Shown: piece after piece, positions 6,067 to 12,443 of the stretch
Numbering within the stretch: position 1 is the stretch's first letter
How the letters are laid out: each line of letters starts with the position of its first letter
The notes under the pieces: generated by a model
What the model saw: only the letters and a program-made list of their open reading frames with translations
Database searches by the model: none
Told to the model about the DNA's origin: nothing
Program-made: the position numbers and the translations under genes
NCBI GenBank assembly: GCA_031278255.1
Contig: JAITKU010000004.1
Location: 1-12,443, forward strand
Direction of reading: 5' to 3'
Length of the DNA stretch: 12,443 bases
Origin: Eubacteriales Family XIII. Incertae Sedis bacterium
GTDB taxonomy: Bacteria; Bacillota; Clostridia; Peptostreptococcales; Anaerovoracaceae

Positions 6067-7794
6067 TCAGATGTGGACGGCCTTGCCCAAAACGGCGTGG
6101 AACGCCTCCTGCACCGCCTCGGACAGCGTCGGATGCGGGTGGACGGAGGCGGCGATTTCCTCTGCCGTGGCCTCCGCGGTCACGGCCGCCGTCACTTCCG
6201 CGATCATGTCCGCGGCGTGCCGGCAATAGAGGTGTACGCCGAGAATCTCACCGTATTTTTCATCGGCGATCACCTTGATCAGGCCGCGGGTATCGCCCTC
6301 CACCATCGACTTGCCGTTGGCGCGCATCGGGAATTTCCCGACGCGGACCCGGCCGTACGCGCTGCGCGCCTCCTCCTCCGTCAGCCCCGTCGAGGCGATT
6401 TCCGGCTCGATGTAGACGGCGCTCGGTATCGCGCCGTAGCGCATCACGGCATCCTTGCCCGCGATGTTGTCCGCCGCCGCTATGCCCTCTGCCGAAGCGG
6501 TGTGCGCGAGCATGTGCTTCCCGTTGACATCGCCGACGGCATAGATACCCGGAACGGACGTTCGCATCCGCGCATCGGTCAGGATCGCGCCTTTCTCCGT
6601 CCGAATGCCGAGTTTTTCGGCGTCGATCGTAATCCGCGGCGCCCTGCCGACCGCCATCAGCACATTTCTCGCCGGAATCGTTTCCTTTCCGCCCTCCGAT
6701 CCCTTTTCAAATTCAACGTTCTCCCGGGTGATCCGCGTGACCCTCGCGCCCGTATGGATCACAATGCCCATCGCCTCCAGATCGCCTCGCACCAAGGCGG
6801 CGATCTCCGCGTCAACGGGAGGGAGGATGCGCTCCGCGTATTCGACAACGGTCACTTTCGAGCCCGCGCCCGCGAAGAAGTAGGCAAATTCGACGCCGAT
6901 GACGCCGCCGCCGATCACGACGATCTCGTCCGGTATCCTTTCGAGTTCGAGCGCGGTATCGCTCGTGAGGAGGTCTTTCCTCGCGATCACGCCGCCCGGC
7001 AGCGATTTGTTTTCGGAGCCCGTGGCGATGATGATGTTGTCCGTCGTGTAGGTTTCGTTCGCGACCGTGACGGTGTTCCTGTCCGGCACGCGGGCCTCGC
7101 CCGTGAGGATGTCCACCTTGTTCTTTTGCAAAAGCGCGTTGACGCCGGCGACGAGCGTATCCCGGATCTCCCTTTTGCGCGCCTGCACGCGCCGCATGTC
7201 GAGGACGGCGTTTTCAGCCTTGACGCCCGTGATTCCAAAGCGTTCGGCGTCCTTGATCTCACGCAGGGCCGCGAGACTGCGAAGCAGAATCTTTGTCGGA
7301 ATGCAGCCGCGATTCAGGCAGACGCCGCCTAAGCGCTCTTGCTCCGCGACAGCGGTTTTGAGGCCGTGCTGCGCCGCGCGAATCGCCGCGACATAGCCCC
7401 CGGGCCCGCCGCCGATCACGATCACGTCATAGTCCCGCTTTGAAGCCGAAGCCTGCGGCGCGGCGGGCGGCGCAGAAGCGGCGGGCGCGGCGGCGGACGG
7501 ACCTCCGTGCGCGCCGAGTGCGGAAAGCGCCTCGTCCAAAGCCCGCGTGATATCCTCGTCCGCGTCCGCGACGACGGCGATGGGCAGGGTGACGGGAACG
7601 GTCTTTCCCTCCGGAATGAACAGCTTTCGCACGATCCCGTCCTGCGTGGCCTCAACATCGATATTCGTCTTGTCCGTTTCGACGGAGAAGAGCGGTTCTC
7701 CCTTGCGCACGGGATCGCCCTCGTTTTTGTACCATTGCACCAGCTTGCCCGCGTCCATGTTGAATCCGAGTTTGGGCATGACGATAATTTCCAT
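6067..7794 (-). CDS. acoL: Lipoyl-domain-fused dihydrolipoamide dehydrogenase (E3)
   Basis: This 575-residue flavoprotein reoxidises dihydrolipoyl groups with NAD. An N-terminal lipoyl domain (about 1-77) has the lipoylation motif ETDKTNI with Lys42, followed by an Ala/Pro linker (about 95-119). The E3 body then begins with FAD motif GGGPGG (128-133), the redox disulfide GGVCLNRGCIPTK (Cys159, Cys164), a second dinucleotide motif VIGGGVIGVEFA for NAD, the FAD motif ending YAVGDV, and the C-terminal catalytic pair in HPHPTLSE (His554, Glu559). Classical E3 is about 460-480 residues; the extra ~110 are the lipoyl domain and linker. Such fusions are known in acetoin and pyruvate dehydrogenase operons of several anaerobes and Gram-positives. 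Here it is the only lipoyl domain in the operon. The ATG at 7792-7794 has AAGGA upstream. It is the last gene, 37 nt after E2. Confidence 0.95.
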   Translation of the reverse strand: MEIIVMPKLGFNMDAGKLVQWYKNEGDPVRKGEPLFSVETDKTNIDVEATQDGIVRKLFIPEGKTVPVTLPIAVVADADEDITRALDEALSALGAHGGPSAAAPAASAPPAAPQASASKRDYDVIVIGGGPGGYVAAIRAAQHGLKTAVAEQERLGGVCLNRGCIPTKILLRSLAALREIKDAERFGITGVKAENAVLDMRRVQARKREIRDTLVAGVNALLQKNKVDILTGEARVPDRNTVTVANETYTTDNIIIATGSENKSLPGGVIARKDLLTSDTALELERIPDEIVVIGGGVIGVEFAYFFAGAGSKVTVVEYAERILPPVDAEIAALVRGDLEAMGIVIHTGARVTRITRENVEFEKGSEGGKETIPARNVLMAVGRAPRITIDAEKLGIRTEKGAILTDARMRTSVPGIYAVGDVNGKHMLAHTASAEGIAAADNIAGKDAVMRYGAIPSAVYIEPEIASTGLTEEEARSAYGRVRVGKFPMRANGKSMVEGDTRGLIKVIADEKYGEILGVHLYCRHAADMIAEVTAAVTAEATAEEIAASVHPHPTLSEAVQEAFHAVLGKAVHI

Positions 7795-7831
7795 AATTTA
7801 TCCTTTCTGTAAACCCGTAAATCCGCGCAAG

Positions 7832-8902
7832 CTACAGCAGCAATCCGACGGGATTCTCAAGCAGACGCTTCACCTCCGTGACGAATTGCGCCGCGAGCAG
7901 ACCGTCGATCAGCCTGTGATCCACGGAGAGCGTGATGTTCATCATCGGACGGATCGCAACGCTCTTTTCGCCGTTTGCGTCCGTGATCACCACAGGCTCG
8001 TCCTTCGTCGAACTGACGGCGAGGATGCCCGATTCCGGCGGGTTGATGATGGCCGTGAAGTTTTCGATTCCGAACATGCCGAGGTTTGAAATCGTAAAGG
8101 TGCCGCCGGCATATTCATCGGGCATGAGTTTGCCCGCGCGCGCCTTGCCGATGAGCCTTGCCGCCGCCGCGGAAATCTCGACGAGTCGCAGGTCCTGCGC
8201 GTTCTTGATTACGGGTACGATGAGGCCCGAAGGGGTTGCCGTCGCCAGGCCGATATTGACGTTCGCGTACCGCTCGATACGATCTTCCGCGAGGGAGGCG
8301 TTGAGTTCGGGATGCTTGATCAAGGCGATCACGCAGGCCCGCGCGATGTAATCCGTGACGGATGTCTTTTGCTGCCCGTCCGCGTTGATTTTTTTGCGGA
8401 GGCTCAGCAGATCGGACAGATCCGTTTTCTGCGTGAAATAAAGATGAGGCGCCGTAAACTTACTCTGCGCAAGGCGTTCCCCTATGATCCTGCGTACCCC
8501 CGTGTAGGGGATCACGTTTGCGATCCGCTTGTCGCCGTTCATGCCGAGCGTCCCGGTCGCCGCCGCGGGCTGTTCCGCGGCAGACGCTTCCGCGGCGGCG
8601 GTTGCCGCCGCGCGTTCGAGGGCCGCGTACACGTCCGCTTTCATGATCTTTCCGCCGGGACCGCCGGCGGCGGCGATTGTGGCCGTGTCCACCCCCTCGC
8701 GGCTCGCGATGCGAGCCGCGAGGGGGCTTATAAGGACGCGCGCTCCCGCCGCGGCGCCGCGCGTTTCGAGAAAGGCGCGCACATCCCTTTCGCCTATACC
8801 GCCTCGGAAAGCGCTGCCCGCAATGCCCGCAAGGTCCGCGCTCAGCCCGTGTTTCTCGGCCAGCCGCCGCGCGCGCGGGGTGATCCTGAGTCTTTTTTCC
8901 AT
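7832..8902 (-). CDS. acoC: Dihydrolipoamide acyltransferase (E2) lacking a lipoyl domain, with two subunit-binding domains
   Basis: This 356-residue core subunit would transfer the acyl group from lipoamide to CoA. It has no lipoyl domain. Residues 7-45 (ITPRARRLAEKHG ... DVRAFLE) and 58-96 (ISPLAARIASREG ... DVYAALE) are two peripheral-subunit-binding domains in tandem. An Ala-rich linker (97-120) leads to a complete chloramphenicol-acetyltransferase-like catalytic domain (about 128-356) with DHRLIDG (His329, Asp333). The missing domain is not a start-site artefact: the E1-beta stop codon is at 8913-8915, immediately upstream. The ATG at 8900-8902 is preferred because GAGGTG (8909-8914) lies 6 nt upstream; an in-frame GTG at 8909-8911 would add three residues. 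The ribosome site overlaps the E1-beta stop, implying coupled translation. Acetyl transfer is likely but the acyl specificity is not proven. Confidence 0.92.
   Translation of the reverse strand: MEKRLRITPRARRLAEKHGLSADLAGIAGSAFRGGIGERDVRAFLETRGAAAGARVLISPLAARIASREGVDTATIAAAGGPGGKIMKADVYAALERAAATAAAEASAAEQPAAATGTLGMNGDKRIANVIPYTGVRRIIGERLAQSKFTAPHLYFTQKTDLSDLLSLRKKINADGQQKTSVTDYIARACVIALIKHPELNASLAEDRIERYANVNIGLATATPSGLIVPVIKNAQDLRLVEISAAAARLIGKARAGKLMPDEYAGGTFTISNLGMFGIENFTAIINPPESGILAVSSTKDEPVVITDANGEKSVAIRPMMNITLSVDHRLIDGLLAAQFVTEVKRLLENPVGLLL
8692..8726. repeat. Perfect 16-bp inverted repeat with 3-nt loop inside the E2 gene
   Basis: CCCCCTCGCGGCTCGC (8692-8707) and its exact reverse complement (8711-8726) are separated by only GAT. 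It lies within the second subunit-binding domain, encoding about SPLAARIASREG. The mRNA should form a very stable hairpin there. The encoded residues still fit the binding-domain consensus, so it arises from codon choice rather than from an insertion of foreign sequence. Confidence 0.9.
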
Positions 8903-8912
8903 GTGTGTCACC

Positions 8913-9893
8913 TCAACCTTTCAAAACCAATGCCCGCACCTTATCCGCGATTTTTTCGGATGACGGAATGATGGGAAACTCAAGGGCCGGGCTGAACGGC
9001 AGCGGCACATTGGGCGTGGCCAGCCGCGCGATGGGGGCGTCCAAATCGTAAAAAACATCCTCCATCAGGTTCGCGGCGATTTCCGCGCCTATACCGCAGA
9101 ATTCATAAGCCTCATCGACGATGAGAAGCCTGCCCGTCTTTTGTACCGACCGGATGATCGTCTCCCTGTCCAGCGGGATAATGCTCCGCAGGTCGATCAC
9201 CTCACAGGAAATGCCCTCCCCCGCCAAGGCCTCGGCGGCTTTCAGCGATTTCAAAACCTGAGAGGAGGTCGCCGCGATGCTGATATCCGTGCCGGCGCGC
9301 TTGATGTTCGCCTCACCGATGGGGATCAGTTCGATATCGTCGTCGATTTCAAATTTATTGGTGTATTCCATCTTGTGTTCAAAGAAGATCACGGGGTTGT
9401 CGTCCCGAATCGCCGATTTGAGCAGGCCTTTCACCTCCTGCGCCGTGGACGGGACCAAGACCTTCATGCCGGGGAATTGAGAAACCATCGCCTGCATACT
9501 CTGAGAGTGCTGCGCGGCGGACGAGCGCCCGCCGCCGATGGGCGCGCGAATGACCATCGGAACGCTTACCTGTCCGCCCGACATGTACCGGATTTTGGCC
9601 ATCTGGTTGACGACCTGATCCGCCGCGACGAGCAGAAAGTCCGAAAACATAAGCTCCACGACGGGACGCAAGCCCGTGAGCGCCATACCGACGCCCATGC
9701 CTACGAATCCCGCTTCCGAAATGGGCGTATCTTTCACGCGCAGATCGCCGTATTTCTCATAAAGGCCGACCGAGGTCTTGAAGTTTCCCCCGATGAAAGC
9801 GACATCCTCGCCGAGCAGGAGGACGTTCTCATCGCGTGCCATTTCCTCATCAAGCGCCTCAAGAACCGCGTCCCTGTAAAGTATTTCCCTCAT
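8913..9893 (-). CDS. acoB: 2-oxoacid/acetoin dehydrogenase E1 component, beta subunit
   Basis: The 326-residue protein is the full-length beta subunit of a heterotetrameric thiamine-diphosphate E1 enzyme, which decarboxylates a 2-oxoacid or cleaves acetoin and passes the C2 unit to lipoamide. Family hallmarks include an N-terminal REILYRDAVLEALDEEM, GEDVAFIGG near residues 28-36 (the cofactor-activating glutamate), the segment EAGFVGMGVGMALTGLRPVVELMFSDF, AAQHSQSMQA, PSTAQEVKGLL, and the C-terminal DEAYEFCGIGAEIAA. The ATG at 9891-9893 has AAGGAGAG just upstream; the longer in-frame extension runs back into E1-alpha and has no such site. It is the second gene of the operon, 61 nt after E1-alpha and coupled to E2. 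Sequence alone does not separate acetoin from pyruvate or branched-chain 2-oxoacid specificity. Confidence 0.93.
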   Translation of the reverse strand: MREILYRDAVLEALDEEMARDENVLLLGEDVAFIGGNFKTSVGLYEKYGDLRVKDTPISEAGFVGMGVGMALTGLRPVVELMFSDFLLVAADQVVNQMAKIRYMSGGQVSVPMVIRAPIGGGRSSAAQHSQSMQAMVSQFPGMKVLVPSTAQEVKGLLKSAIRDDNPVIFFEHKMEYTNKFEIDDDIELIPIGEANIKRAGTDISIAATSSQVLKSLKAAEALAGEGISCEVIDLRSIIPLDRETIIRSVQKTGRLLIVDEAYEFCGIGAEIAANLMEDVFYDLDAPIARLATPNVPLPFSPALEFPIIPSSEKIADKVRALVLKG

Positions 9894-9954
9894 TGCTTCT
9901 CTCCTTAGGATTTTTATCGATTCCGTGAACGAACGGCGGATGCCGGTCCTTCCT

Positions 9955-10926
9955 CTAGACGAATATATCCGTGAACGCCTCGGATGCGTCCGGATAGGGG
10001 CTGTCGATCGCAAACTCGACGGCGGCCCGTATCGCATTCTCAACCGCCGCTTCGATGGCCGAAATCTCCGCTTCCTTGTAGTTTTCATCCGACAGCCTGC
10101 CGCGGAAAGCCGCGACCGGACAGCGCGCCATCCAATTTTCTTTTTCTTTCCTGTCCTTTCGCTGCCTGTAATCGCCGGGGTCCCCCACATGATGCCCCTG
10201 CCAGCGATAGGTCTTGCACTCGATGATGCTCGGCCCCTTGCCGCCGCGCGCGCGGGCGACGGCCTCCGTCGCGGCCTCGTAGACCGCCTCCGCGTCCATG
10301 CCGTCCGCGACGACGCCGGGGATGTCGTAAGCTTTTGCCCTGTCCGCGAGATGTTCCGTGTTTGTCACGTCGCGGATATCGACGGAGATGCCGTACAGAT
10401 TGTTTTCAATCACGTAGACGCAGGGCAGTTTCCACGCCGCCGCCATATTGACGCTCTCGTGAAAGACGCCCTCGTTCGTGGCGCTGTCGCCGAAGAAGGA
10501 AACGGCGACCTGCGTCGTGCCCTTGTACACGGCCCTGTAAGCGGCGCCCGTCGCGATGGGGATCTCGCCGCCGACGATGCCGTTTGCGCCGAGAATGCCC
10601 TTGTCGAGCGCCATGATGTGCATGGAACCCCCTTTGCCGCGGCTGTAACCGGTCACCTTGCCCAGAATTTCCGCCATCATCCGGTTGATGTCCGCGCCGC
10701 GCGCGACGAGATGTCCGTGTCCCCTGTGCGAGCTTCCGATGTAGTCGTCCTCGTTCAAGGCGGCGCAAACGCCTGTGGCGACGGCTTCCTCGCCGAGGTA
10801 GAGGTGCGCGAGGCCGGGCATAAGACCTTTCTTGTAAAATTCAAAAACTTCCTCTTCAAAACGCCGCATCTTATACATGGTTTCGTAAAAGTCCGCGTAC
10901 TGTTTCTTCGTCAATTTTTTCGCCAT
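9955..10926 (-). CDS. acoA: 2-oxoacid/acetoin dehydrogenase E1 component, alpha subunit
   Basis: The 323-residue protein is the thiamine-diphosphate-binding subunit of E1. The cofactor motif begins GDSATNEG at Gly146 and ends with ENN (Asn175-Asn176); Ser148 replaces the usual second glycine of GDG. HRGHGH (67-72) and YSRGKGGSMHI (94-104) are also typical. The start at ATG 10924-10926 has a GAGGGG site about 8 nt upstream and begins MAKKLTKKQYADFYETM, like other family members; the frame stays open to 11217 but that crosses the sigma-54 promoter. The length (about 320) matches acetoin dehydrogenase and Gram-positive-type alpha subunits. It is first in the operon E1-alpha, E1-beta, E2, E3. An AcoR-type activator in the same window favours acetoin dehydrogenase, but pyruvate or another 2-oxoacid remains possible. 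Confidence 0.93.
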   Translation of the reverse strand: MAKKLTKKQYADFYETMYKMRRFEEEVFEFYKKGLMPGLAHLYLGEEAVATGVCAALNEDDYIGSSHRGHGHLVARGADINRMMAEILGKVTGYSRGKGGSMHIMALDKGILGANGIVGGEIPIATGAAYRAVYKGTTQVAVSFFGDSATNEGVFHESVNMAAAWKLPCVYVIENNLYGISVDIRDVTNTEHLADRAKAYDIPGVVADGMDAEAVYEAATEAVARARGGKGPSIIECKTYRWQGHHVGDPGDYRQRKDRKEKENWMARCPVAAFRGRLSDENYKEAEISAIEAAVENAIRAAVEFAIDSPYPDASEAFTDIFV

Positions 10927-11010
10927 GCTGTTCCCCTCCGATTTTGCGATTTCCCCGGTACGGACGAAAAACGTCAGGACGGGGGATATTCCGTTACAAC
11001 ACCTCATGCC

Positions 11011-11029
11011 AAAGCAATTATTGTGCCAA
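11011..11029 (-). promoter_or_regulatory. Sigma-54 (-24/-12) promoter of the dehydrogenase operon
   Basis: The minus strand reads TTGGCACA, ATAA, TTGCTTT: an essentially perfect RpoN promoter, with GG (11027-11026) and GC (11015-11014) separated by the required 10 bp. Transcription would start near 11002, about 75 nt before the E1-alpha ATG. Acetoin dehydrogenase operons are classically driven by sigma-54 with AcoR. Confidence 0.85.
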
Positions 11030-11114
11030 TCCAAAAGGGCCGCCGGTTTTGCGCCCGCGCGCGGAATTTCGAGGGGGAAACCTCGTTTTGAACGACGGCG
11101 CGCGCGGAGGGGAG

Positions 11115-11132
11115 TGTGCCGTTTTGTGCCAA
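11115..11132. promoter_or_regulatory. Candidate enhancer site: two TGTGCC copies one helical turn apart
   Basis: TGTGCC at 11115-11120 and TGTGCC at 11125-11130 are direct repeats with a 10-bp period. The second lies in TTTTGTGCCAA (11122-11132), which is identical to 2867-2877 upstream of the M24 operon. The position is about 120 bp upstream of the predicted sigma-54 start, a normal enhancer distance. Recognition by the encoded activator is inferred. Confidence 0.42.
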
Positions 11133-11171
11133 GCATGGGGTGCGGTACGCGGGGGCGGCATCCGCGCGGCC

Positions 11172-11199
11172 TTGCACAATGCCCTGCCGGACTGTGCAA
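11172..11199. promoter_or_regulatory. Perfect 7-bp dyad TTGCACA / TGTGCAA
   Basis: TTGCACA (11172-11178) and TGTGCAA (11193-11199) form an inverted repeat with a 14-bp spacer, centred about 180 bp upstream of the predicted dehydrogenase start and about 140 bp upstream of lplA. A related TGCGCAAAAA follows at 11211-11220. The arms resemble the TGTGCCA motif but in opposite orientation. It could be a second regulator site serving either divergent gene. Confidence 0.35.
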
Positions 11200-11224
11200 A
11201 AACTGCGGAATGCGCAAAAAAACC

Positions 11225-11254
11225 TTTTAATTTCCGATTGTTCGATGTTATACT
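11225..11254 (+). promoter_or_regulatory. Possible sigma-70 promoter for lplA
   Basis: TATACT at 11249-11254 is a good -10 box. The AT-rich stretch TTTTAATT at 11225-11232 could supply a weak -35 at 16-18 bp spacing. A start near 11261 would give a leader of about 65 nt containing the hairpin at 11275-11290. The -35 is poor, so the call is tentative. Confidence 0.4.
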
Positions 11255-11274
11255 AAATAGCGCGGCAAGAATCG

Positions 11275-11290
11275 CCCGGAGGGGTCCGGG
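11275..11290 (+). other. Hairpin in the lplA leader
   Basis: CCCGGA (11275-11280) and TCCGGG (11285-11290) form a perfect 6-bp stem with loop GGGG. AATC (11270-11273) and GATT (11295-11298) can extend it with small bulges. No T run follows, so it is not an intrinsic terminator. It ends 20 nt before the ribosome site and could influence mRNA stability or translation. Confidence 0.45.
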
Positions 11291-11325
11291 TACGGATTGC
11301 GGCAGACCTGAGGGGAGGATGAAGT

Positions 11326-12327
11326 GTGATCTATATCGAACCGCGATCCATGGACGCGGCCTTTCACTTTTCCGTCGAGGAATATCTGACGGAACGCGCG
11401 GAGTCCGACGAGGCGATCCTGATGCTCTGGCAGACGGACAGGACGGTTATGATCGGAAGCAATCAGGTGACGCGGGCGGAGATTGACGAGATCGCCGTCG
11501 GGGAAAACGATATCCGCGTCGTCAGGCGGCGCAGCGGCGGAGGGACCATATTCACGGATCCGAAAACCCTGCTTTACACCGTCATACTGCCGTGGACCGA
11601 CGCGACCGACACGCGGGAGATCATCCGGCGGCGGGTGGCCGGTCCCATCGTGGACGCGCCGGCGGATATGGGGGTTCCCGCCGTTTTGGAAGGGCGAAAC
11701 GATATACTGGCGAACGGCAAAAAGGTGTCCGGCTTGGCGCAATACATCAAGGGCGGACGCATATGCAGCCACGGTTCCCTCCTGTACGACGCGGATCTCG
11801 ATCTCCTCGCAAAAGTCCTTCGCGCGGACCCGGAAAAGATACAGGGCAAGGCGATACGCTCCGTGCGGAGCCGCGTCGCGAATCTGAAAGAATCCATGGC
11901 GGAAAACCTGACCTTCGAGGGCTTTAAGGCGGCGCTGAAAGAACGCCTCTTTGCCGAAAACGAGATACGGGCCTACACGCTGACGCGGCAGGATACGGAA
12001 GCCGTACACGCCATACGGGAAAGAAGCTACGGCACAGAGGCATGGACTTGGGACAAGGCGCCGCCCTATTCTTTCCGAAACAGCAAGCGCTATCCGGGCG
12101 GCCGGATCGAGGTGTCCCTTGCCGTCGAACGGGGCCTTGTTCGCGACTGCCGCATTCGAGGGGATTTCTTGGGGCTTCTGCCCATAAGGGAGCTGGAAGA
12201 AAACATCGTGGGCTGCAGATTGAACGCGGATGCGCTTTCCCGTATTCTCAACTTGGCGGAGAATGATCTGCCGCGCTATCTTGGGGGCTTGACGAAGCAA
12301 AATTTGATGGATTGTATTTTTGCATGA
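11326..12327 (+). CDS. lplA: Lipoate-protein ligase A
   Basis: This 333-residue cytosolic enzyme activates free lipoate with ATP and attaches it to the lysine of lipoyl domains. The lipoyl-AMP-binding motif RRRSGGGTIFTD is at residues 67-78, followed by GRNDILANGKKVSGLAQ with the catalytic lysine at Lys133, the same position as in E. coli LplA (338 residues). The C-terminal accessory domain (about 245-333) is present, so it should act without a separate LplB. The start is a GTG at 11326-11328 with AGGGGAGG 7 nt upstream. It is divergent from the dehydrogenase operon; the likely substrate is Lys42 of the lipoyl domain fused to E3, the only such domain here. No lipoate synthase (LipA) or octanoyltransferase (LipB) gene is in the window, consistent with dependence on scavenged lipoate, although these could lie elsewhere. 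Confidence 0.95.
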   Translation: MIYIEPRSMDAAFHFSVEEYLTERAESDEAILMLWQTDRTVMIGSNQVTRAEIDEIAVGENDIRVVRRRSGGGTIFTDPKTLLYTVILPWTDATDTREIIRRRVAGPIVDAPADMGVPAVLEGRNDILANGKKVSGLAQYIKGGRICSHGSLLYDADLDLLAKVLRADPEKIQGKAIRSVRSRVANLKESMAENLTFEGFKAALKERLFAENEIRAYTLTRQDTEAVHAIRERSYGTEAWTWDKAPPYSFRNSKRYPGGRIEVSLAVERGLVRDCRIRGDFLGLLPIRELEENIVGCRLNADALSRILNLAENDLPRYLGGLTKQNLMDCIFA

Positions 12328-12329
12328 AC

Positions 12330-12429
12330 GACGCCAAATTTGAACGACGGCGTCAGTCCCCCGCCTCTACAGGCGGCGGGTTTCAACTTTCCAAGCTGTC
12401 AGTGGCGGGTGCAATCCCCCACTGACGCC
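12330..12429. other. Cluster of competing inverted repeats after lplA (terminator or mobile-element end)
   Basis: Four pairings are visible just after the lplA stop. They are GACGCC/GGCGTC (12330-12335 with 12349-12354); CCCCCGCC/GGCGGCGGG (12358-12365 with 12372-12380, one bulged C, then TTT); GTCAGTGG/CCACTGAC with an inner GGG/CCC (12398-12409 with 12415-12426); and an outer 9-bp pair GGCGTCAGT/ACTGACGCC (12349-12357 with 12421-12429). The outer pair is mutually exclusive with the first and third. The second hairpin plus TTT may terminate lplA transcription. The overall look also recalls the hairpin-rich ends of IS200/IS605-family elements. No coding sequence is seen in this stretch. Confidence 0.5.
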
Positions 12430-12443
12430 TATGTTTTGAGGGG

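Noticed and set aside
11070..11089. Terminator-like hairpin CGAGG/CCTCG followed by TTTT between lplA and the dehydrogenase operon
   Set aside because: No gene on the plus strand ends upstream of it, and the stem is only 5 bp; probably chance in an intergenic region.
10927..11217. N-terminal extension of E1-alpha (open frame to 11217)
   Set aside because: It would cross the sigma-54 promoter and predicted transcription start near 11002, and the family N-terminus begins at the ATG at 10926 with its own GAGGGG site.
11248..12300. A 350-codon minus-strand frame over lplA
   Set aside because: LplA on the plus strand has all catalytic motifs at the expected residue numbers; the antisense frame has none.
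11087..12352. 14-bp direct repeat TTTGAACGACGGCG at 11087-11100 and 12339-12352 flanking lplA
   Set aside because: It could suggest a mobile cassette, but a 14-bp match somewhere in a 12-kb GC-rich window is not much rarer than chance, and no integrase or transposase accompanies it.

Overview
The window is GC-rich and tightly packed, with strong AGGAGG-type ribosome binding sites. It looks like part of a bacterial chromosome or genomic island from a GC-rich, probably anaerobic or fermentative heterotroph. Clostridia or Synergistota would fit, but no phylogenetic marker is present, so this is only an impression. Nothing indicates phage or plasmid functions.

Layout. (1) Positions 2610 down to 1, minus strand: a three-gene catabolic-looking operon with an M24 (creatinase/prolidase-fold) protein, a beta-hydroxyacid dehydrogenase of the 3-hydroxyisobutyrate/tartronate-semialdehyde type, and a cupin cut by the window edge. 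A good sigma-54 (-24/-12) promoter lies upstream at 2699-2718. (2) 3013-5993, plus strand: a sigma-54 enhancer-binding activator of the AcoR type (GAF-like, PAS, AAA+ with GAFTGA, Fis-type HTH), overlapping by 4 bp an AEC-family permease gene. A textbook sigma-70 promoter (TTGACA, 17 bp, TATGAT) precedes it. (3) 10926 down to 6067, minus strand: a complete 2-oxoacid/acetoin dehydrogenase operon in the order E1-alpha, E1-beta, E2, E3, with a near-consensus sigma-54 promoter at 11011-11029. (4) 11326-12327, plus strand: lipoate-protein ligase A, divergent from the dehydrogenase operon. (5) 12328-12443: a dense set of competing inverted repeats, possibly a structured 3' end or the end of an IS200/IS605-type element.

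How the parts fit. The activator gene sits between two operons that both have sigma-54 promoters, and TGTGCCA/TGGCACA motifs lie roughly 120-140 bp upstream of both predicted starts. The simplest reading is one activator controlling both operons. LplA would attach scavenged lipoate to the dehydrogenase complex.

Most unusual points. The E2 subunit has no lipoyl domain but has two peripheral-subunit-binding domains, and the only lipoyl domain in the operon is fused to the N-terminus of E3 (Lys42). The E2 gene also carries a perfect 16-bp inverted repeat with a 3-nt loop inside the second binding domain. The M24 protein lacks one of the five canonical metal ligands.
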